64,000 bases of DNA from Saccharina japonica. Its lineage: Eukaryota; Sar; Phaeophyceae; Laminariales; Laminariaceae. Under the pieces are notes generated by a model that saw only the letters and a program-made list of their open reading frames with translations, did not search any database and had not been told where the DNA came from. Below, one piece after another: positions 1-12,200 of this stretch. Every line of letters starts with the position of its first letter. The first letter of the stretch is position 1. Made by a program: the position numbers and the translations under genes. The stretch covers positions 13,112-77,111 of the forward strand of contig MEHQ01001475.1 of the NCBI GenBank assembly GCA_008828725.1. The letters are read 5' to 3'.

Positions 1-85
1 TAGGGATGTGAGGGTCTATGGTCATACGACTATCATACGGTCATGCATGAATATCGAGTACACCCTCCCCCACCCCCCCGTCTCG
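1..85 (+). repeat. 3' end of a poly-C-terminated dispersed repeat (partial)
   Basis: Matches the last part of the family units at 152-672 and 675-1196 (agggtctatggtcatacgac ... gagtacacc + C-run). The rest of the copy is outside the window. Confidence 0.8.
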
Positions 86-150
86 AAACGGATGCGTGGT
101 CAATGGTCAAATGACTAAGGCAAGCAACAAATGAGTACGCCCCCCACCCC
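84..150 (+). repeat. Short dispersed repeat, also at 3134-3205
   Basis: The segment 'tctcgaaa..gatgcgt.gtcaatggt.aaat.actaaggcaagcaac' occurs here and at about 3134-3205, both ending in a C-rich run. Confidence 0.7.
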
Positions 151-151
151 C

Positions 152-672
152 CCTATACATATTTTACATATTTATAGGTTGGGTTGGCGTCGGTTGGCAA
201 CGACGCTGTAAAACACGCCTCTCACTGCGTGAGCTCGACAACCAGGGTACCGTTTTTGTTTTTGGCGGTCACCCAGGCTGGCGGTCTTGTTAGATCATTA
301 GTGCGGGGTTGATAGCCTCATCTCCGCACAAGGGGAATAAATCGTATCACGTAGTGTGTATATGGTAAGGCATCCACGAGCAGATACGTAGTGATATCCA
401 TTGCTGTCTCTGGAAGTGGCCACACCAGAAATTAAATCGATTCATTGGGGGCTGTCATCCGTATGCAAGTCCGCCCCACAAGCGGTTCTTAGTAGGATGC
501 AGCTCATCCTCCATGCGACTCGCCCAATACCTCACGGCGCTTCGCGCTTGGTGCAAGCAATGTCTGCCTGGTTGGTGAAAACCCAACGTGCTCCGTCCCG
601 GCATTGTAGGGATGTGAGGGTCCATGGTCATACGACTATGGCCATGCATGAATATGAAGTAAACCCCCCCCC
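152..672 (+). repeat. Dispersed repeat family unit, copy A (about 520 bp, poly-C end)
   Basis: From an AT-rich start ('tacatatttataggttgggt') through 'ggcgcttcgcgcttggtgca' to 'gtaaacc' plus a run of C. Directly followed by copy B. No TIRs, LTRs or long ORF. May be a non-autonomous retroposon or a satellite-like unit; class unknown. Confidence 0.8.
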
Positions 673-674
673 CC

Positions 675-1196
675 CTGTAAATATTTTATATATTTATAGG
701 TTGGGTTGGCGTCGGTTGGCAACGACGCTGTAAAACACGCCTCTCACTGCGTGAGCTCGACAACCAGGGTACCGTTTTTTTTTTGTTTTGGCGGTCACCC
801 GTGCTGGCGGTCTTGTCAGATCATTTTTGCGGGATTGATAACCTCATCTCCGCACAAGGGGAATGATCGTATCACGTAGTGTGTATATGGTAAGGCACCC
901 ACGAGGCAGATACGTAGTGATACCCATTGCTGTCTCTGGAAGTGGCCACACCAGGAATTAAATCAATTCATTGGAGGCTGTCGTCCATATGCAAGTCCGC
1001 CTCACAGGCGGTTCTTAGCAGGATGCAGCTCACCCTCCATGCGACTCGCCCAATACCTCACGTTTCGCTTCGCGCTTGGTGCAAGCAACGTCTGCCTGGT
1101 TGGTGGAAACCCAACGTGCTCCGTCCCGGCATTGTAGAGATTCGAGGGTCTACGGTCATACGACTACGGCCATGCACGACATGAGTACACCCCCCC
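675..1196 (+). repeat. Dispersed repeat family unit, copy B
   Basis: Same unit in direct tandem with copy A, ending in 'gagtacac' and C-run. A fragment of the 3' third follows at 1197-1326. Confidence 0.8.
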
Positions 1197-1326
1197 TCGC
1201 GCTTGGGTGCTAGCAATGTCTGCCTGGTCGGTGAAAACCCGACATGCTCCGTCCCGGCATTGTAGGGATGCGAGGGTCTATGGTCATACGATTGCGGCCA
1301 TGCATGAATATCAAGTACACCTCCCA
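1197..1326 (+). repeat. Fragment of the poly-C-ended repeat
   Basis: Contains the 'tcgcgcttggg.gc.agcaatgtctgcctgg' to 'aagtacacc' part only. Confidence 0.7.
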
Positions 1327-1750
1327 GCTAGGACGTACGCCCCTTGCATTTTTTATCGCGGAGACGTTTCAGCCACGTTCTTCCTTCCCTCGTCAACTCT
1401 CGTCGAATAGTGTGCAAGAAAGCTGGGCGACAAACATATACTATTAATAGTACAGTAGCACGATATTGCTACTGGTGTAGTAGTTGTACTGCTATTAATA
1501 ATAATAGGCTGTTGGTGAAGACCAACACCTCATTACGAGTACATCTGTTGTAATTTTTCCGCTGAACAAAATTGGGAAGGGGGGGGGGGTAGGAGAGAGG
1601 AGAAGCTTTTTGTTTTTTTTAACAAACGAAAAAAACATGCAGACAGCAATGAACTTCCCCACGACTAAGACAGGTCCAAAAAGTTTCACCCGGAGAGAGA
1701 GGGAGTTCTACATAGATGCGTGCTTCGTTAGGGGTAGCGCCTAATTTTTC
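1327..1750. other. Gene-free stretch
   Basis: AT-rich DNA with an AAT/TAT-rich patch (1440-1510) and a G-run. Only short chance ORFs. Confidence 0.5.
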
Positions 1751-1755
1751 TGAGG

Positions 1756-1995
1756 TTATGAAAATCACTTGATTATAGTACATATCACTTGATTATAGTA
1801 CAAATAACTTGATTATAGTACATATCACTCGATTATAGTGCAAATCCCTTGCTTATAGTACGTATCACTTGCTTAAAGTGCATATCACTTGACTATAGTA
1901 CGTATCACTTGCTTATAGTGCATATCACTTGATTATACATAGTACGTATCACTTGATTATAGTGCATACCAGGTACCACTTGATTATAGTAATGG
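1756..1995. repeat. 20-bp minisatellite
   Basis: About 11 imperfect copies of 'tatcacttgattatagtaca' (20 bp), one with a 4-bp insertion. Confidence 0.9.
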
Positions 1996-2154
1996 GGCTC
2001 TATACCTCAGGAAAAAACTGATTTATGAGAGAAAAGCTCGGTAATACCCAACCGGCACTATAGTAACAATGAGGGGCAACTACTGCTGCATTTGATATCG
2101 AACAGGTATTTCCGGCTAGAGGGGTACTTAGTCCGTTAGTTGAGGAGCCCCGTC

Positions 2155-2965
2155 AGGCTATCTACCGCACTGTAGAGGCGCTCTACCGCACTGGATAGGC
2201 ATTGTACCGCACTGTAGAGGCGCCCTACCGCACTATAGAGGCCCTCTACCGCACTTTAGAGGCCCTCTACCGCACTGTAGAGGCCACCACCGCACTGGAG
2301 AGGACCTCTACCGCATTGTATGAGCCCTCCACAGCACTGTACAGACCCTCTACCGCACTGGAGAGGTGCTTTACCGCACTGGAGAGGCCCTCTACCGCAT
2401 TACAGACGCCCTTTAGCGCACTGGAGAGGCCCTCTACCGCACTGTAGAGGCCCTCTACCGCACTGAAGAGGCCATCACAGCACTGTAGAGGCCCTTTACC
2501 GTACTGTAGAGGCGTTCTGACGCGCTGTAGAGGCCTTCTACCGCACTGGAGAGGTCCTCTACCGCACTGTAGAGGCTATCAACCGCACTGTAGAGGCCAT
2601 CATCGCACTGGACATGCTCTCTACCGCACTGTAGAGGCCCTCTACCGCACTGAAGAGGCCCTCTACCGCACTGTCGAGACCCTCTACCGCACTGAAGAGG
2701 CTATCAAACGCACTGTACAGGCCGTCTACCGCACTGGCGAGGCACTGTACCGCACTGATGAGGCCATCACCGCACTGTAGAGGCCATCACCGCACTGTAC
2801 AGGCCCTCTACCGAGCTGTAGAGGCCCTTTTCCACACTGCGGAGGCGTTCAACCGCACTGGAGAGGCGCTCTACCGCACTGTAGAGGCCATCACCGCACT
2901 GGAGAGGCGCTCTACCGCACTCTAGAGGCACTGTAGAGGCCCTCTACCGCACTGTAGAGGCACAT
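2155..2965. repeat. 21-bp minisatellite
   Basis: About 38 copies of 'ctctaccgcactgtagaggc' plus one base. Each unit joint forms the palindrome gtagaggccctctac. The unit is a multiple of 3, so an artefactual ORF runs through part of it. Confidence 0.95.
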
Positions 2966-3240
2966 GTCTCTCTTCTTACGAGAGGGCCGGCGCCGGAACC
3001 CAGCCACCCGTTCAGCTTATTGATAAGGAGTGCTGGCAGTCTCTAGTACACGACATATTAGCTACCGCGGAGCCAGTCACACCCGCCTCACCTCCCACCC
3101 CTGCAACTCTCCCCCCCCCAAACCAACACCTTCCGTCTCGAAAGAGATGCGTAGTCAATGGTTAAATAACTAAGGCAAGCAACAAATGAGCACGCTTTCC
3201 CCCTCCCTCCCTCTCTCCTTACACCACCACCAACCCTTAC

Positions 3241-3345
3241 CTTCGTGGCCGAACCCGTGGAGGACAGCGAGACCTTCCTTCTAGCAGTGCTGGCAGCAAG
3301 CGCGGGGTAGTTGTTGCGGAGTCGGTCCATCCTCGAAGGCGTGCC
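3241..3345 (-). CDS. Possible isolated exon (Ser/Arg-rich)
   Basis: 35 open codons between CAG and a strong AAG|GTAAGG donor: starts GTPSRMDRLRNNYPALAAST, ends LSSTGSATK. Composition resembles exon 4 of the SAP gene. A slightly longer version starting after GCGAAG would be in phase with a GTGTGT donor in that exon. No domain is recognised, and no next exon is visible in the 3.2 kb to the left. Confidence 0.25.
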
Positions 3346-3611
3346 CTGAGCTCCTTCGCTTTCTCCTACGAGTATCACGCCGGAACATAGTAATGGCAGG
3401 ACCAAAATGTGCTTCGTAAAAAACAAAACAAAAAAAAACAGGAATATAAGCATGCTACGGTAGCCTGCATGCAGGTGCACCACGTACTTTCTGAGGCTGG
3501 TCACTTGAGGAGCTCTATATATACGTACTAATAGTAAGTCACCCAAAAAAAAGCTGATTTCGGGAGGGAAAGTAAAAATGCTACATACGATGAACAATAC
3601 GATGTCCCTAA

Positions 3612-4438
3612 GGGCCCGTTTTAACGAGTATGAAATAAATTCAATTTGGAAAAAATAAAATTAAAATACGCTTTTCATTGGTCAACACACGCACCAGCAT
3701 CAAAGATTAGGATCTTGGGGTCTAATCAATTTGAATTGGACGAAAAAACCAAGAAGGTCCCATGACCTTCTTTTCCAAAGAATTCAAATCAAATTGAGGA
3801 GTTGGCCCGACTTGGACCGGCATGTCCACGGTGGGCAAACACCCCCGGTACAATCTGGTAATTTCTTGGAGGCATCGATGACCACGACCGAGGCGACAAC
3901 ACGTGAACCACAACCCGAGGCCACCGGGACAACAGCCGCGCCCACGCCTATAGACCATAGCACAGCGTACCCCGGCGGTGGCGCCTCAAAACCAATCATG
4001 GCGGTCGCAATCCCAACTTTTCAACCAGCTCGATGCTCCAATCCGATTAAAAACCGAGCGATCGACCCAAAAACAGCATGATACGCTCAAGACTTCGATA
4101 ACACCATCGCCGCCCCTGTCTCGCCCGTGGCGTTCCAGGGATCCCTACGCCCACCCAGGAGACCCTGAGAGCGATAGCTTCCTAGCCTGGGCGGTCAAAA
4201 GCAAAAATATGCTGGCGGCGGCGCGCACGCGTCGACGCATGCTTTCCCTCTCGTCTCCTCGTCGATTTTTTTCACCTGGGCGCTGTGACGCATGCTGCGT
4301 TTTTTCGATTTCATAAATATTTGAACGAGCAATTCACTATTCCCCATAGGACGCAAACCACTTTTTTTTGCGAAATCACATTCAAATAGGATTTGATTTT
4401 CCAAATTGAATTTTTGCTGTCTTCGTTAAGATGGGCCC
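3612..4438. mobile_element. Tourist/Harbinger-like non-autonomous element 1
   Basis: TIRs GGGCCCGTTTTAACGA.. and (inverted) GGGCCCATCTTAACGA.., extending about 40 bp inward to 'ttcaatttgga', flanked by TAA on both sides (3609-3611, 4439-4441). A 3-bp TWA target duplication with a GGGCC start is typical of PIF/Harbinger (Tourist) elements. The 827-bp interior has an ORF of 116 codons with no transposase motif. Confidence 0.75.
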
Positions 4439-4441
4439 TAA

Positions 4442-4677
4442 GGGCCCGTTTTAACAAAGAAAAAAAAAAATCAATTTGAAAAAAAAAAAAATCTAATCCG
4501 CTTTTCATTGGTCAACACGCGCACCAGCACCAAAGATTAGGATCTTGGGGGGTGCTGGTGCGCGTGTTGACCAATGAAAAGCGAATTTTTGGTGCTGGTG
4601 CGCGTGTTGACCAATGAAAAGCGAATTTTATTTTTGTTTTTCCAAATTGAATTTATTTTATACTAGTTAATATGGGC
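4442..4677. mobile_element. Tourist/Harbinger-like MITE 2, abutting element 1
   Basis: Starts GGGCCCGTTTTAACAAAG immediately after the shared TAA. The right end (..actagttaatatgggc) matches the inverted TIR but its last bases are altered. The interior is long inverted arms containing 'cattggtcaacacgcgcacc', with the right arm partly doubled. Confidence 0.7.
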
Positions 4678-4679
4678 AA

Positions 4680-4868
4680 AGTGCAACACAAGAACGAAAG
4701 TCCGACGAATTTGGGTTAGTAAACCCCTTAAGAACTGGTCTCACGAATTTGGGGACAAACTACCTGGAAATAGTGTGGGACATATTTTCAGTTCTGAATG
4801 GGTTAAGGCGTCCAACCATTCAGAAAAAAAAACAGCCAAAAACTGCCACCGCTGTCGTAGCACGCGTC
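4680..4868. mobile_element. Partial member of the GTGCTACGGTAGAGGTG MITE family
   Basis: Carries 'gaaagtccgacgaatttggg', also present inverted at about 36377-36400, and ends with the right TIR (ccgctgtcgtagcacgcgtc). The left TIR is missing. Confidence 0.5.
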
Positions 4869-4987
4869 AATATATAGGTTTTTGTGTACGTGGTGGGTCC
4901 TGATTACTGTGGTCTCCTGCAATAGCGATAACGCCAACCAAAATAAATAAATAAATCATTTCAGCGGAGTTTTTATAAAGTGGGAGG

Positions 4988-5211
4988 CCGTACTCAGACC
5001 GCCTTATATCGGGATACCGCCTTACCCAGACCGCCTTATATCGGGATACCGCCTCACTCAGACCGCCTTATATCGGGATACCACCTCACTCAGACCGTCT
5101 TATATCGGTATACCGCTCTACTCAGACCGCCTTATATCGGGATACCGCCTTACTCAGACCGCCTTATGTTAGCATACCGCCTTACTCAGACCGCCTTATA
5201 TCGGGATACCC
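4988..5211. repeat. 32-bp minisatellite
   Basis: Seven copies of a 32-bp unit containing 'cagaccgccttatatcggga'. Overlaps the stop codon of the SAP gene. Confidence 0.9.
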
Positions 5212-6249
5212 CCACCGTGCCGCACACACACCACACACCACACACCTGGCGACCCCTCCTTCAAGCCACCCCCAGCCTCCCCCAATCCGTCTCCAGTAGC
5301 CTCTCTCCCGCCCCCCGCCCCCGCCTCCACTTCCGCCGCCAACAACGCCGCAGCAGTCGAAAACGTCCCCCCTCCTCCTGCTGCTCCTCCAGCGATGCTC
5401 CCCTTTCTCCTCTTCGCCACCCCCGGCACCGCGGTCTCCTTAAGCGTTCCCTTCAGGGAAGCATTAGGCATCGCCCTAGGCACCCCTGCCCTAGCCGCGC
5501 CCGACACCGATCCCTCCCGGCGCGCCTTAGCTTGCGGTGGCCTCGAGGTCGACATCCTGGGAGGTCTGGGCGTAGACCCACTACTGTGCATCATCAGCGG
5601 GTTGCGCTTCTTCGGCACAGCGCCGAGGTTAGCGTGTGTCGGCCTGGCAGGCGCGGTGCCAGCGCCGACGGCTGCAGCGACCGCCCGAGCCCTCGAGGCG
5701 GCAGCGGCGGCGGCAACGGCAGAGGCGCCGGCGTAGACGCTGTTCACTCCGGATGTCCTCCTCGCGTTCGTCGCTCCTCCCGCCCCGCCTCCCGTCCTGG
5801 CCCCCCTCCCAGGTGACGAAACAGACACACGACCACGACCGCCACCGCCACCACGACTAGCAGCAGCGGCGGCAGCAGTAGCAGCAGTGGCAGCAGACGG
5901 TCGCAAGGAGGACACGCTCTGCCGTCCAGCCGACGGCGCGACGGGACCACCAGGCCGCCCCCTCCCCCCACCCGCCATCATCCCCGCTCGGGGTGGACTC
6001 AGGGACAGCCTCGAGCTGCGGGCTATGCTGAACCTCTCTTTCGCGCCTCGACTAAGGCTTGGACCACCGCCGCTAACGCTTACCCTAGCTCGAGCGCTGC
6101 CCGTGGAGCCACCCGAGAGCCCTCGGGAGCGTGGACGCAAAGCGGTAGCTGAGGGGGTGGTCTTGGTGGTGGTGGTGGCTGCGACCGATCTGGGGGCAGT
6201 GGTAGGCCTGGTGGCGACGGGCCTCGGAGCGATCGACTTGGCGACGGGC
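5196..6249 (-). CDS. SAP-gene exon 4 (last visible exon)
   Basis: Acceptor CCTTTCAG, then PVAKSIAPRPVATRPTTAP, followed by Ser/Arg/Gly/Ala-rich low complexity with several R-x-S motifs (RRTS, RARVSVS). Stop TAA at 5196-5198 falls inside the last unit of the 32-bp minisatellite. A possible GTGTGT donor just before the Cys/Val-rich tail (CVVCVRH) would let the gene continue leftward instead. Confidence 0.55.
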
Positions 6250-9200
6250 CTGAAAGGTTTCCAGAAAACGTGCGTTGGCGTTATTACGATGGAATTTTTT
6301 GTTATATAGCGAATTGGCGACCATTGGGGGGAGGGTGTACTCATGTCATGCATGGCCGTAGTCGTGTGAGCATGGGCCCCCGCATCCCTACGATGCCGGA
6401 ACGGAGCACGTCGGGGTTTCACCGAATCAGGCAGGCATTGCTTGGCGGCCGGTAGAGGGGGGGGGGGGAGAGGGCAATGGTTGGTGCTTTGTGGGCCATG
6501 GTTGAGTCTATGTGGAAAATCGTTTGTAGTTAAAAATAGGCGATCCTTCAGTATTCGGCAAATTATCGGAGTTTTGTAGGCGTGTGTTGGCGTTATGACG
6601 GATGTTTGGCTATACTCGTATAGCAATTAACACCTTCGCGATTGCAACTACCAGAGACACAAAAAAACTAGAAAATAGAGTGGGACACGTTTTTTTTCAA
6701 AGTGGTGAAAAGGTGGTCGTAAAAGAAGATGGCCAACAAAAGCCGATTTCTCCACAGGAAAACCCACACCTCCCCACGTCTCCCAACTCCCAACATCGGC
6801 GTCTACCCGGACCCCCGCCCTCGACAATCTCCGGTGAGAGCCAGTCAATAGGAGGGGAGGGAAGAAGGGAGGAAGGGAGGGAGGGAGACACAGAGAGAGG
6901 GAAGCAACAAGAAAATGCCCACCAAAAAGCAGATTTCTCCTCGGCACAGCACCGATTATATGCAGGAAACCTTCAACAGGATGATCTTACCCGGGTACGT
7001 ACCTGAGTGTATGACCAACATGCCTTATCACCCAGGGTGATAATACTGTATATTATTATCGCCCGGGTGTTATTAGTGTATACCGTATCACCCGGGTGGT
7101 AATACTGTATACCGTATCACCCGGGTGGTAATACTGTATACCGTATCACCCGGGTGATAATACCGTATACATCACCCGGGTGATAATACCGCATACTTTA
7201 TCACCCGGGTGATACGACCGTATACCTTATCACTCGGGTGATAATACCGTATACCGTATCACCTGGGTGATAATACCGTATACCGTATCACCCGGGTGAT
7301 AATACCGTATACCGCATCACCCGGGTGATAATACCGTATACCGTATCACCCGGGTGACAAGACCGTATACCTTATCACCCGGGTGATAATACTATATACC
7401 TCATCACCCGGGTGACAAGACCGTATACCTTATCACCCGGGTGATAAGACCATATACCTTATCACCCGGGTGACAAGACCGTATACCTTATCACCCGGGT
7501 GATAATACCATATATCTTATCACCCGGGTGATAAGACCGTATACCGCATCACCCGGGTGATAATACTGTGTACCGTATCACCCGGGTGATAAGACCGTAC
7601 ACCGTATCACCCGGGGTGATAAGATAACACACCCCCTCCGACGAAATTCCGAGCCGATTTTTCTCGACAACGGCGAGGGTTTGCACGCCGAGCGAGGCGT
7701 CTATCGAAACGGCCCCGACGAGACCTTTCCGAAGCCACCATATTCGTTGTCCTACGACTATGGCCGTGCACGACATGAGTACACCCCCCCCCCTCCCCCT
7801 GCCTCCGCCTCTTCTTTAGGAGAAAGCCGCCTCTGAAAGTCTTCCCACCGAGTGTGCGTTATCTTATCAACCGCAACCGTGTGATACGGTACGCACAAAC
7901 CGTTGAAAACCTTGCCCCCTCCTCCAAAAGCTTCGAAAACATGCAAAAGCCTCACCTCTTATCCTTGGCCATCGCCGGCGCCACCGCGAAGGCGCCTCCA
8001 CCGCCCATGCTCACGCGCCCGGGCCCCTTCCCACGAACGCCAACGCTGACACGTCGAACCCCTCCAAGCGCCCCCCCACCCCCTCCACCACCGCCTCTAG
8101 CCAACGAGACCCTCCTCGCCGCAGCGCCAACTCCAACTCCAACACCTCCCCCGACCCCCCCACCCCCGGCCGCTCTCTTCGCTCCTTGCCTCGCCGAACC
8201 CCCCCCTCCATCCCGGCGAGCTTCCACCACCCCCCTCGCCCCTGCCCCCCCTCCTCCCGCCACCTTGACCCCCACCGATTCGCGCCGTCTCTGCGACACG
8301 CTAACAGCGGCACGTGGCGGGGTCGGGGGCATGGGCGCGGGCGTGTCCTCGTCGGCCCTGACCTGTAGCCACGCCGACAGGGTCCGTGCTTTCTGCCGGA
8401 AGGCCACCGTTTCCGGCAGGAGTTCCAGTACCGGAGCAGGTGTTTCGCCGTTCTTCAGTTCCAGGGGTAAGGGGTTGTTGTTGCCGTGGAAGAGGGCCGA
8501 CTTTTCGAGGATGGGGGTCCACAGCCGCTGCGAGCGTTGACACCAGGAGTGCCAGCGTCGGTAAGAAGGACAAGGAGGCGGGGGGGGGGGGGGGGGGCAA
8601 AAAATTGAAAAGGGGGGGGGGGGGGGGGGGGGCGGCGTCAACAATTGAATAAGGGGGGACGGGGGGGAAGGTTGTCGCTTAGTGTACGTTGAGAGTGGAT
8701 TACGTTGTGGAGGTTGCTGTGGACTTCGAAATGGGAACTAACGGAGAGCACCTCTCGATGAGCCACTCTAATATATTTTCCTGTATTCTTGTGCATTTCG
8801 AGATGGGAAATGACAAGAGGAGGGGGGGGGGAGTTGGCGCTACGTTGAGTGAATAGGAGTAACGGGGAGGAGGGGGGGGAACGCCAAGTTCTCTTGCGAG
8901 GCAGATGTAGAATGCACGAAGCAGGTTAGGTCGAGCACGCACATCACAATACCTCCCACCCGTCCTCCCCAGCACCAGGCCCTCGCCCAACCCAACCTTA
9001 ACCCTACCACTCACCACCACTTCCAGAAACTTCTCCGCCAATTCTTTCGCGGACGGCACCACCACCACCACCACCTCCTCCTCCTCCATGTCCTTAGAGT
9101 TATCTTCGCGATCCTCGTGGGGATCGACGTCGCTTTCCGACCAAAGCCCGGCCGCTGCGGACCTCAGGTCTGACCCGACTCCGCCGGTTAGGGCTGCATC

Positions 9201-12200
9201 ATCGACGGAAACGTCGAGGTCCGGTAACGATGCAACTTCCACTCCTGATGCCACTCCTTGCTCTCTTGCTGCTGTTGCGGACACGGTCGGTGTCGAAGTC
9301 GTGTTTGCTGTTGCTGCTGTAGTTGGTGCTGCTGCTGCTTCGGTCGTTTCCTCTTCAGAGGCATCTGCCTCTGTAGGCGGGACTGAAACAGCCTCAGATG
9401 CAGATAGCTCCTCTGCCGCTTTGTTGGCATCAGCTGTTGCTGGTGCTTCCGCTGCCCCCGCTGCTTCTTCTGTGTTTCCATCTGCTTCTCCGCCCGCGTC
9501 TGCTGTTGCTGCTGCATCCGCGTCCGCTACTGCGGGTGCATCTTCTTCTGCTACTGCCGCTACAGCTTCGTCTGCCGCGGCTTTTTCTCCCCCTGCTACT
9601 GCTGCTGCTGCTTCATCCCCACTATCTGCTGCTGCCGCAGTAACCACCTCCTCTACTGCGACAACACGCCCCACCTCCACCGCTGACCCCCCTCTGGCTC
9701 CACCCGCGCTCTCTCCCACCAGCCCACCAACCCCACCCGCAGCCTGCCCACCGTCGGCATCGCCACCAACAACCCCGTCGAGCGACCCCTCCCCAAGGCA
9801 ACCAACCGCGCGTTCTTCTTCGGGCAGGGCAGGCTCGTCCTCCACCCCAGCTGGCGCCGCCCCCACCACGTCCACCGCCGCTACCACCGCCTCATCCGCA
9901 ACCTCAACACCTGCCCCCTCTCCTGACGATGCCGCCGGGTAAGCCATGGAATAGGGTGCGTGAACCTCGGCCTCTTCCGCCGGCTCTACCGCGTCTCCAC
10001 TGCTGTTACCACTCTTTTTGTGGTCCTCCTCAAGTTCTGATGCGGTCAACGCGCCGCCGACAGAAGCCGCGCCATCTAGTTCTAGTTCGTTTTTTGACCG
10101 TGATGCGGCTGGCGAGGCTTCCTCCAAGGTTACCTCGTCTTCCGGTTTCACGGGGGCCGGCGCCGCGACCGTCGCTGCTGCGGTTTGGGGGATGGCCGCG
10201 TGGTCAACGCTCTTGTCTTCGCTGTCGTCGTCCTTGACGTCGTTGCTGCTGTCGGTGACTTTGATGCTGTCGTCGTCATCGTTCTGACCATCGTGGGCGC
10301 CTTCAAAGGCAACACCTTCGTCGGTAGCACCTCCGTCGGTAGCCCCTCCGTCGGTAGCACCTCCGTCGGTAGCGCATTCCTCGTCAACACCGCCGTTGTC
10401 AGCAACACCCCCAGCGTTAGCCACCTCAGGCTCCGCCGCGACATCGGCAGCGTCCCCCCTCTCGCCGTCACCGTTAGCTTCCTTAAGGTTGACGACGCGC
10501 TCACCGCGAACGCCACCATCGCTAACGCGGTCGTCGCTATCGTTAGCAGCCTCCTCGCCAACTCGTTCTTCGCTAACGCGGCAATCGCCAACACCCTCGA
10601 CGCCAGCGACGCCGTTAGCTTTAGCATCCTCGACGCCAGCGGCCGCGGCGGCAATCAGCGCCAGTTTCTCCTTGATTCTGCACTTGAGCTGCTGCTTGCG
10701 GCCGGCTTTCGATATGCCCAGCTTCAACATCGGAAAAATCGAAAAAATAAATAAAAAAAAAACGAAAAAAAAACGAAAAAACAACAACGATATAGTCTAT
10801 ATATAGGACGAAGAAGGAAACAAGTAAAGGATGGAATCGTGGTGTAAGCAAAAGGTGTGGTCAGCGCCCATGGAAATATCTAAACAAATACGTATATATG
10901 GAAACATTCGTGAGAATGCTAACTACTGTAACTTGAGAGGTGAAATACACCGTTCTGTCCGGAAATTTTGGTTATGAATAAGCTTAACCCAAACGTTTCA
11001 TATAATATCGAACACAGCAGTTGTATCCGGCGAAGCAGGGCATGACCACCCACCCAGCGGCAACGGAATTAACGAGTAGGTAAAAAGACACGTTCGGGGG
11101 AAAGGGTCTATGGTCATACGACTACGGCGGTGCACGACACGAGTACCCCCCCCCCCCCCTCCCGTATCGCTACTTGTTCGTACTGTAGTGCATGGCAAGG
11201 ACATACGTACACACGCCATTAGATGAAATTCAGAGTCGTTTTTCCGCCACACACGCTCGTCAGCCAGCAAAGCCGCCTGCGGAAGGAAGCCGAAACCGTC
11301 AACTTCGGGAAGAGCCTATCTTATTACCCCGCGATATGTCTGAGACGAACTTGGAAGTTACCGTTGCACCCACATGTTACCGTTGAATCTAGGGGCTACC
11401 GTTGAATCTAGAGGCTATCGTTGAATTTAGAGGCTACCGTTGAATCTAGAGGCTGCAGTTAAATCTAGAGGCTACCGTTGAATCTAGAGGCTGGTGCTGC
11501 ACCCAGATGTTACCGTTGCATGTAAGGCTACCGTTGAATCTAGAGGTTGACGCTGCACCCACATGTTACTGTTGCATCTAGAGGCTACCGTTGAACCTAG
11601 AGGCTGCCGCTGCACCTAAAGGTTACCGTTCAACCTACAGGCTGCCGTTGCACCCAAATGTGACCGTTCAACCTAGAGGCTACCGTTGAATCCAAAAGGT
11701 ACCGTTGTCGTAAATAGTTGCCGTTGCTTTTAGAGGCCACCGCTAAACCTCGACATCTCTAAACCGCCAGACAAGGAGAGACAACCGGCACCACAACAGC
11801 AACAGCAAAAAAACCCAGCAAAACCATCAACAACACCATTATCACCTCTGCCGCCGCAAGCTTGAGCTCGGCCACGCTCATGCCTTCAACATCCTCCACC
11901 CGTATCCCTCCCACCGTCGATGCTTCTCCTGCAACTCCCACTCCGGCCCCCTTAGCCTCCCCCGACTCCCCCGGCGCCACCGCCAACCTAGGGTTTCCAT
12001 CGGCGTTATCAGCATCCCCCGCCTTGCTCACGGGAGGGTTCTTGTTATCTTCGAAGATAAGCTGTCGCCAGGAGTCATTCGAAGACGATCTACTCTTGAC
12101 CGGAGAGCCTAGCGGGTGGACGGAATGCTTAAGGGCGGACTGTGAGACGCCGACACATTCGTTCGGGATGGCGACGGCGAGGGTGGGAGGATGGTACGGT

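Noticed and set aside
7028-7620. CRISPR-like array
   Set aside because: Regular palindromic units look superficially similar, but spacers are not unique and the genome is eukaryotic. It is a minisatellite.
9088-9942. 284-codon plus-strand ORF rich in Ser/Ala/Thr
   Set aside because: It is the antisense shadow of the Ala/Glu-rich exon 2 of the SAP gene. The sense strand has splice sites and a SAP motif.
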